Origin: an uncultured Bacilli bacterium
Lineage (GTDB): Bacteria > Bacillota_I > Bacilli_A > RF39 > UBA660
Length of the DNA: 9,745 nt
Assembly: GCA_944332505.1 (NCBI GenBank)
Contig: CALVKC010000038.1
Coordinates: forward strand, 1 to 9,745
Reading direction: 5' to 3'
Shown piece after piece: positions 5,138-9,745 of the stretch. A program made the position numbers and the translations under genes. The number at the start of each line of letters is the position of its first letter. Within the stretch, counting starts at the first letter, position 1. Under the pieces are notes generated by a model. It was not told the origin of the DNA, made no database searches, and saw nothing but the letters and a program-made list of their open reading frames with translations.

Positions 5138-5395
5138 CATATTTTTTACTTTTTGTGTCAATCTAGCTTTTTCACGATCAGCAGTATTATTTTTAATTAA
5201 TCCTTTGCTAACAGCTTTATCTGTATATTTTTGAATATCTTTAAGTAATTTGTCAGCTTCTTCTTTATTACCAGCAGCAATAGCTTTTTCACAATTTTTT
5301 ATAAGATTATGAACACGCATTTTAAGTTCATGATTATTATCTGTTTTTTTAGCTATTACTTTAATTGCTTTTTTAGAACTTTTAATATTTGCCAT
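5132..5395 (-). CDS. rpsT: 30S ribosomal protein S20
   Basis: An 87-residue, lysine-rich helical protein, the usual S20 size. It binds 16S rRNA early in assembly of the 30S body. The N-terminus MANIKSSKKAIKV, the central NNHELKMRVHNLIKNCEKAI and the C-terminal DKAVSKGLIKNNTADREKARLTQKV are typical of the family. ATG 5395 is supported by GGGAG with an 8-nt spacing. An in-frame ATG further upstream (5443) would add 16 residues not found in S20. In B. subtilis rpsT lies beside gpr-spoIIP-yqxA-lepA-hemW; here it is next to spoIIP but transcribed the other way. Confidence 0.96.
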   Translation of the reverse strand: MANIKSSKKAIKVIAKKTDNNHELKMRVHNLIKNCEKAIAAGNKEEADKLLKDIQKYTDKAVSKGLIKNNTADREKARLTQKVKNMK

Positions 5396-5424
5396 ATTCT
5401 GCTCCCTTCTTTGTTTTCTCATTA

Positions 5425-5453
5425 ATTTTAACAAATATTTCACAATTTAGCAA
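5425..5453 (-). promoter_or_regulatory. rpsT promoter
   Basis: On the minus strand TTGCTA (5453-5448), a 17-nt spacer, and TAAAAT (5430-5425) preceded by TGT (extended -10). Predicted start is near 5418, leaving a leader of about 22 nt. Confidence 0.6.
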
Positions 5454-5507
5454 GTATTTTAATTGTTATTATAAAAAAATTAAAAAAAGTGAAATGTTCC
5501 CCAAGTT

Positions 5508-5540
5508 TCGACATAATAAATAAAACATTTATAGTATGAT
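5508..5540 (+). promoter_or_regulatory. Candidate promoter of the spoIIP-yqxA operon
   Basis: TCGACA (5508-5513), a 16-nt spacer, and TATAGT (5530-5535); the overlapping TATGAT (5535-5540) is an alternative -10 without a convincing -35. Either puts the start about 8-13 nt before ATG 5556. A sporulation sigma factor cannot be excluded or shown. Confidence 0.35.
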
Positions 5541-5555
5541 ATATTAGGGATGATT

Positions 5556-6500
5556 ATGAAAGCAAAATTTAAAGGACGAAAGAAATTACAAATATGGGGA
5601 TTAAAATTATTTAGTGTAATAATTATATTAATAATTTCATTTTTAATTACGTTTAAGTTTTTATTTGATAAGATTGATGTAGAAATGAATAATAACACAT
5701 ATTTAAATTATTTAGTAAACTCATCCTTTGGATATTACAATCTAGCAGACATAACAACGTTATCTAGTACAGAATTTTTATTAAAATATTCATTTGGGAT
5801 AAAAGAATTTAATAGTGGAATAAAAGACATTGACTTAAGTACACCAGTAAATTCAGAGATAGAAGAAGAAGATAATACGAATGATGAACCAATAGTATAC
5901 ATATATAATTCTCATCAAACTGAAGGTTATGTATCAAATTTAGCAAATGCATTTAATATAAATAATACAGTATATATTGGTAGTTTTATTTTAAAAGAGT
6001 ATTTAGAAGATTTAGGAATACCTTCGATAGTTGAAGAAAATAGCATAGTTGATGTTTTAAATGCCAATGGTTGGAAATATAATAGTAGTTATAAAGCAAG
6101 TAGAATATTACTTGAAGAAGCAAAAAAGGAAAACCCTAGTTTAAAATTTTTCATAGATTTACACAGAGATTCAGGAAGTTATGAAAGAACAACTGCTGAA
6201 ATAGATGGGGTAAAATACGCCAAGATAATGTTTGTAGTAGGGTTAAAACATGAAAATTATCAACCAAACTTAGATTTAGCTAATGCTCTAAATGACAAAT
6301 TAAAAGCCATAGATTCAAGTTTAACCAGAGGAGTATTAAAAAAAGATGGAGCTGGAGCCAATGGTATATACAACCAGGATTTTGATCCCAATACAATTCT
6401 TATTGAAGTTGGTGGCCAGTACAATCACATTGAAGAAGTAAATAATATATTAAAAGTATTTGCTAATGTTTTACATGATTATTTAGAGGGTGAACAATGA
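5556..6500 (+). CDS. spoIIP: Stage II sporulation protein P-like peptidoglycan hydrolase (SpoIIP)
   Basis: A 314-residue protein with a short basic N-terminus, one membrane helix at about residues 18-37, a low-complexity acidic linker (about 95-112) and an extracytoplasmic SpoIIP domain (PF07454). In sporulating Bacillota, SpoIIP is an amidase/endopeptidase that works with SpoIID and SpoIIM to thin septal peptidoglycan for engulfment. Metal-site and catalytic motifs are present: VYIYNSHQTEGY (His120, Glu123), FFIDLHRDSGSY (His203, Asp205), GIYNQDFDP, and ILIEVGGQYNHIEE (Glu284). ATG 5556 is preferred because AGGG (5546-5549) is 6 nt upstream; ATG 5550 adds two residues and directly abuts that site. 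The stop overlaps the next gene (ATGA), and lepA and hemW follow as in B. subtilis. Confidence 0.93.
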   Translation: MKAKFKGRKKLQIWGLKLFSVIIILIISFLITFKFLFDKIDVEMNNNTYLNYLVNSSFGYYNLADITTLSSTEFLLKYSFGIKEFNSGIKDIDLSTPVNSEIEEEDNTNDEPIVYIYNSHQTEGYVSNLANAFNINNTVYIGSFILKEYLEDLGIPSIVEENSIVDVLNANGWKYNSSYKASRILLEEAKKENPSLKFFIDLHRDSGSYERTTAEIDGVKYAKIMFVVGLKHENYQPNLDLANALNDKLKAIDSSLTRGVLKKDGAGANGIYNQDFDPNTILIEVGGQYNHIEEVNNILKVFANVLHDYLEGEQ

Positions 6501-6820
6501 AAAAAAAGAGAAATTGGTTTTTAAGAATACTAACAATCTTATTTATAATATATATAGGTTTATATATAGCATCTATTAGTGGTTATTATGAAAGTACATT
6601 ATCTAACAAAGTAGCCTTAACAGATGAAGCAATAAAGAGATTTGAACAAGATGTAATAGATGGTAAAGAAGTAGATGTTGAAAGTTATATAATTGAAGAA
6701 AAAGTAGATTATAGCAACAAGTTTAGTGATGCTGGAGAAAAACTTGGAACATCAATTCAAAAGATATTAACTGAAGGAATAAGTGGAGTGTGGGAAGCAA
6801 TAAAAGTTTTATTTTTTTAA
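6497..6820 (+). CDS. YqxA-like small membrane protein (DUF3679 position)
   Basis: A 107-residue protein with a basic N-terminus (KKKRNWFLR), one membrane helix at about residues 9-28, and a mostly polar, acidic remainder with FEQDVIDGKEVDVESYI and YSNKFSDAGEKLGTSIQKIL. Its place between spoIIP and lepA, its size and its architecture match YqxA of B. subtilis (about 110 residues, unknown function). The naming relies mainly on synteny, not on recognised sequence identity. Its ATG overlaps the spoIIP stop by 4 bp (ATGA) with GGTGA just upstream, so translation is probably coupled to spoIIP. Confidence 0.75.
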   Translation: MKKKRNWFLRILTILFIIYIGLYIASISGYYESTLSNKVALTDEAIKRFEQDVIDGKEVDVESYIIEEKVDYSNKFSDAGEKLGTSIQKILTEGISGVWEAIKVLFF

Positions 6821-6835
6821 AAGATATTGTATAAT
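6807..6835 (+). promoter_or_regulatory. Possible lepA promoter
   Basis: A perfect TATAAT (6830-6835) lies between the yqxA-like gene and lepA, with a poor -35 (TTTTAT, 6807-6812) at 17 nt. The start would fall near 6842, on the lepA Shine-Dalgarno. There is no terminator upstream, so lepA may also be read from spoIIP. Confidence 0.4.
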
Positions 6836-6852
6836 ATTTTCAGGTGTTGCAA

Positions 6853-8631
6853 ATGCAAGATATAAAGATTAGAAATTTTTCAATAATAGCACATATAGAT
6901 CATGGTAAGAGTACGCTTGCAGATCGTTTGTTAGAACTTACGGGAGCAGTTTCTAAAAGAGAGATGAAAGACCAACTTTTAGATAGCATGGATTTAGAAA
7001 GAGAACGGGGAATAACAATTAAACTTAATGCTGTTAGGTTAAATTATAAAGGATATATTATTAATTTAATAGATACACCGGGTCATGTTGATTTTTCTTA
7101 TGAAGTATCTAGAAGTCTAGCGGCTTGTGAAGGAGCAGTATTAGTTGTGGACGCTGCCCAAGGAATAGAAGCCCAAACATTAGCTAATTTATATTTAGCC
7201 TTAGATAATGATTTAACAATTATTCCCGTTATTAACAAGATAGATTTACCAAATGCCAATATACCTAAAGTTAAGCAAGAATTAATTGAAGTATTAGGTT
7301 TTAAAGAAGAAGACATTATTTTATGTAGTGCCAAAACTGGTGAAGGAGTAGAAAAAATATTAAATGCTGTAATAGAAAAGATTAAACCTCCGAAGGTAGA
7401 TACTACTGCTAAAACGAGAGCCTTAATATTTGATTCCCATTTTGATTCTTATCGTGGAGTAATATTACTAGTTAAAGTAGTTGATGGAAAAATAAAAATA
7501 GGAGACAAGATAAAACTACTAGCAAGTAAGAGTATTTTTGAAGTAGTAGAACTAGGAGTATACACTCCGAAGGAAGAAAAATACCAAGAATTAAGTAGTG
7601 GAGAAGTAGGATATATTGCAGCAGCAATAAAAGATATAAGTAGTGTATCAGTTGGTGATACAATAACAGTTATAAACAATGAAAGCAGTATTCCCCTTGC
7701 GGGATATAAAGAAATGAAACCAATGGTATTTTCGGGTATATTTCCAACAGAATCTAGTAAATATGAAGAATTAAAAGAAGCCCTAGAAAAATTAAAACTT
7801 AATGATGCAGCTTTAAAGTTTGAACCGGAGACTAGTATTGCTTTAGGGTTTGGTTTTCGTATTGGTTTTTTAGGCCTTTTACACATGGATGTAATTACTA
7901 CTAGAATAGAAAGAGAATTTAATATAGGGATAATAGTAACAAGTCCAAGTGTAATATACAAAGTTACACTAACAGATGGTTCATTAATTGAAATAGATTC
8001 CCCAAATAAAATGCCTGATAAAGTAAAGATAGATAAAATTGAAGAACCATATATTTATACAAGTATAATATCACCAACAGAATTTACTGGTCCTATCATG
8101 GAATTATGTCAAAACAAAAGAGGCATATATAAAAGCATAGAATACATAGATTCCAGGGTAAACATTCATTATGAAATACCACTTTCAGAAATAGTATATG
8201 ATTTTTATGACAAATTAAAAAGCACCACCAAAGGTTATGCTTCATTTGATTATGAACTAAGTGGATATAAAGAAAGCAATTTAGTTAAAATGGACATTTT
8301 ACTTAATGGTGAAATAGTAGATGCATTTAGCATCATAGTTCACAAAGATTTTGCATATACCAAAGGAAGATTTATAGTAGAAAAATTAAGAAAATTAATA
8401 CCTCGTCAAATGTTTCAAATTCCAATTCAAGCCAGTATTGGATCTAAAGTTATAGCAAGAGAAAACATCAGTGCAATGCGTAAAAATGTATTAGCAAAAT
8501 GTTATGGTGGAGATGTATCTCGTAAAAGAAAATTATTAGAAAAGCAAAAAGAAGGTAAGAAGAGAATGAAAATGGTAGGTTCAGTTGAAATACCTCAAGA
8601 AGCCTTCCTTGCAGTTTTAGGAGATGAATAA
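6853..8631 (+). CDS. lepA: Elongation factor 4 (LepA), ribosomal back-translocase GTPase
   Basis: A 592-residue translational GTPase, near the family's roughly 600. LepA/EF4 binds the ribosome and is implicated in back-translocation, elongation control and 30S assembly. GTPase motifs: G1 AHIDHGKS at 13-20, switch I RGITI at 52-56, G3 DTPGHVDF at 74-81, G4 NKIDLP at 128-133, and SAK of G5. The EF-G-like domains follow, and the LepA-specific C-terminal domain ends in [20 protein letters not shown] and [23 protein letters not shown] 6853 follows AGGTG by 6 nt; GTG 6844 would begin within that site. No disruption was seen along the frame. hemW follows after 30 bp. Confidence 0.98.
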   Translation: MQDIKIRNFSIIAHIDHGKSTLADRLLELTGAVSKREMKDQLLDSMDLERERGITIKLNAVRLNYKGYIINLIDTPGHVDFSYEVSRSLAACEGAVLVVDAAQGIEAQTLANLYLALDNDLTIIPVINKIDLPNANIPKVKQELIEVLGFKEEDIILCSAKTGEGVEKILNAVIEKIKPPKVDTTAKTRALIFDSHFDSYRGVILLVKVVDGKIKIGDKIKLLASKSIFEVVELGVYTPKEEKYQELSSGEVGYIAAAIKDISSVSVGDTITVINNESSIPLAGYKEMKPMVFSGIFPTESSKYEELKEALEKLKLNDAALKFEPETSIALGFGFRIGFLGLLHMDVITTRIEREFNIGIIVTSPSVIYKVTLTDGSLIEIDSPNKMPDKVKIDKIEEPYIYTSIISPTEFTGPIMELCQNKRGIYKSIEYIDSRVNIHYEIPLSEIVYDFYDKLKSTTKGYASFDYELSGYKESNLVKMDILLNGEIVDAFSIIVHKDFAYTKGRFIVEKLRKLIPRQMFQIPIQASIGSKVIARENISAMRKNVLAKCYGGDVSRKRKLLEKQKEGKKRMKMVGSVEIPQEAFLAVLGDE

Positions 8632-8633
8632 TA

Positions 8634-8669
8634 ATGAGACCTAAAAGAAACAGAGGTAAAAATGGCTAA
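8634..8669 (+). CDS. Possible 11-residue basic mini-cistron between lepA and hemW
   Basis: ATG 8634 opens an 11-codon ORF (MRPKRNRGKNG) that begins 2 nt after the lepA stop and ends inside hemW, overlapping its start by 8 bp. AGGAG in the last lepA codons lies about 10 nt upstream, a better Shine-Dalgarno than the AGAGGT before hemW. It could be a coupling mini-cistron that delivers ribosomes to hemW, or chance. No family is recognised. Confidence 0.25.
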   Translation: MRPKRNRGKNG

Positions 8670-9741
8670 AGCAGTATACATTCACATTCCATTTTGTAAA
8701 AGCATTTGTTCATATTGTGACTTTTGCAAATTTTTATATAATGAAAAATGGGCGGGAGCTTATCTAACTGCTTTAAAAAGAGAAGTTAAAGATCGTTATA
8801 TGGATGATGAAATTACAACTATTTATATCGGCGGAGGAACCCCTTCGGCATTAAGTATTCCAGAAATAAAAAGATTAATGGAAATTATAAATCTATTTAA
8901 AAAGACAAATTTAATAGAATTTACATTTGAATGTAATTTAAGTGATATATCCAAAGAATTATTAGAAGTATTAAAAGAAAACCATGTTAATAGACTAAGT
9001 ATTGGAATAGAATCTTTTAATAAAAATAATTTATTATTTATGGAAAGAACTGCTGATTATAAAGATGCCAAAGACAAGATAAAATTATGTAAAGAATTTG
9101 GTTTTAATAATATAAATCTAGATTTAATGTATGCAATACCTGGAGAAACATTAAAGAATTTAAAAAAAGATTTAGATTTATTTATGAGTTTAAATCCTAC
9201 ACACATAAGTACATATAGTTTAATTTTAGAAGAACATACTAAATTAGCAAATAATGATACACAATTAATAAAAGAAGAATTAGATTATGAAATGTTTAAA
9301 CTAATTGAAAAAAAGTTAAAAAATGCCAATCATTATGAATTAAGTAATTTTGCAATTAAAGGTTATGAATCAAAACACAATTTAGTATATTGGGACAATG
9401 AAGAATATTATGGTTTTGGTTTAGGTGCTGCTGGATACATAGATGATATAAGATATGAAAACACTAAAAATTTAAAAGAATATTTATTAGGTAATTATGT
9501 TAAAAATCAAGAAATATTAGGCAAAAAAGATAAGATGGATTATGAAATAATGTTAGGCTTAAGAAAACTTGAAGGGATAAACATACAAAAATTTAAAGAC
9601 AAATTTAATGAAGATATTGAACAAGTTTATAATTTACAAGAATTATATAAAAATAAAGATTTAATTAAAAAGAAAGGTTATATTTATATAAATCCTACTA
9701 AATTATATATAATGAATGAAATATTAATAAAAATAATATAA
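8662..9741 (+). CDS. hemW: Heme chaperone HemW (radical SAM, coproporphyrinogen oxidase-like)
   Basis: A 359-residue radical SAM protein, complete to its TAA four bases before the window end. Motifs: YIHIPFCKSICSYCDFCKF with the iron-sulfur ligands Cys12, Cys16 and Cys19 (CxxxCxxC) and an additional Cys22; IYIGGGTPSAL at 54-64; FTFECNL at 87-93 in place of the usual EaNP; NRLSIGIESF at 110-119; NLDLMYAIPGET at 152-163; SKHNLVYWDNEEYYGFGLGAAGY at 237-259 (split here only by family consensus). HemW binds and transfers heme and lacks true HemN activity. It is often annotated as oxygen-independent coproporphyrinogen III oxidase. The order lepA-hemW is conserved in Bacillota, where hrcA-grpE-dnaK usually follows. 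The ATG is preceded by AGAGGT with 6-nt spacing. Confidence 0.93.
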   Translation: MAKAVYIHIPFCKSICSYCDFCKFLYNEKWAGAYLTALKREVKDRYMDDEITTIYIGGGTPSALSIPEIKRLMEIINLFKKTNLIEFTFECNLSDISKELLEVLKENHVNRLSIGIESFNKNNLLFMERTADYKDAKDKIKLCKEFGFNNINLDLMYAIPGETLKNLKKDLDLFMSLNPTHISTYSLILEEHTKLANNDTQLIKEELDYEMFKLIEKKLKNANHYELSNFAIKGYESKHNLVYWDNEEYYGFGLGAAGYIDDIRYENTKNLKEYLLGNYVKNQEILGKKDKMDYEIMLGLRKLEGINIQKFKDKFNEDIEQVYNLQELYKNKDLIKKKGYIYINPTKLYIMNEILIKII

Positions 9742-9745
9742 AAAT

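Noticed and set aside
5396..5443. 16-residue N-terminal extension of S20
   Set aside because: It covers the leader and promoter region; S20 proteins start with MANIKSxxK-like sequence, and GGGAG precedes ATG 5395.
7098..7961. Long minus-strand open frames opposite lepA
   Set aside because: They are shadows of a strongly conserved GTPase gene, with no own ribosome sites or recognisable motifs.
8662..9741. True oxygen-independent coproporphyrinogen oxidase HemN
   Set aside because: Length, GGGTPS, LMYAIPGET and SKHNLVYW motifs, and position after lepA fit HemW; the extra Cys22 is spaced by two residues, unlike the CxxxCxxCxC of HemN.
1..9745. CRISPR array, tRNA or rRNA genes, insertion sequences
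   Set aside because: No regularly spaced repeats, cloverleaf sequences, rRNA-like stretches or transposase motifs were seen on either strand.

Overview
This is a strongly AT-rich, gene-dense bacterial chromosome segment. It fits a low-GC member of the Bacillota (Bacilli/Mollicutes-like or a related gut lineage). The evidence is the B. subtilis-like gene order around rpsT, spoIIP, a yqxA-like gene, lepA and hemW, Shine-Dalgarno sites of the AGGTGAT type, and low-GC coding with TAA or TAG stops (no ORF needs TGA read as Trp). Species cannot be named from the sequence.

Layout. Positions 2-91 are the 3' end of an unidentified plus-strand gene, which meets a minus-strand pair (PaaI-like thioesterase then tmcAL, 1564 down to 96) at a bidirectional hairpin terminator. 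The gap 1580-1969 between the divergent thioesterase and miaA genes is not empty. It holds a compact cassette bounded by near-identical inverted repeats (1660-1687 and 1861-1887), with a 28-residue hydrophobic peptide ORF (1755-1841), a forward promoter, and an opposing promoter plus intrinsic terminator that predict an antisense RNA of about 70 nt over the end of the ORF. This resembles a type I toxin-antitoxin locus and is the most interesting part of the window. miaA (1970-2830) and a membrane-anchored phosphodiester glycosidase (2866-4086) follow on the plus strand. They converge, at a second bidirectional terminator, with a minus-strand pair: rpsT (5395-5132) and a membrane-anchored transglutaminase-like protein (5083-4118). 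Divergent from rpsT runs the plus-strand run spoIIP, yqxA-like, lepA, hemW (5556-9741).

How the genes relate. Two anticodon-loop modification enzymes (TmcAL for C34 of elongator tRNA-Met, MiaA for A37) flank the cassette. The right half is mostly ribosome and translation housekeeping (S20, LepA) plus the heme chaperone HemW and the septal/engulfment peptidoglycan hydrolase SpoIIP. The gpr protease gene expected between rpsT and spoIIP is absent and rpsT is inverted relative to B. subtilis. Several genes appear to start transcription only about 8-12 nt before their start codon, so the Shine-Dalgarno sits at the very 5' end. The peptide cassette is the exception, with a leader of about 93 nt.
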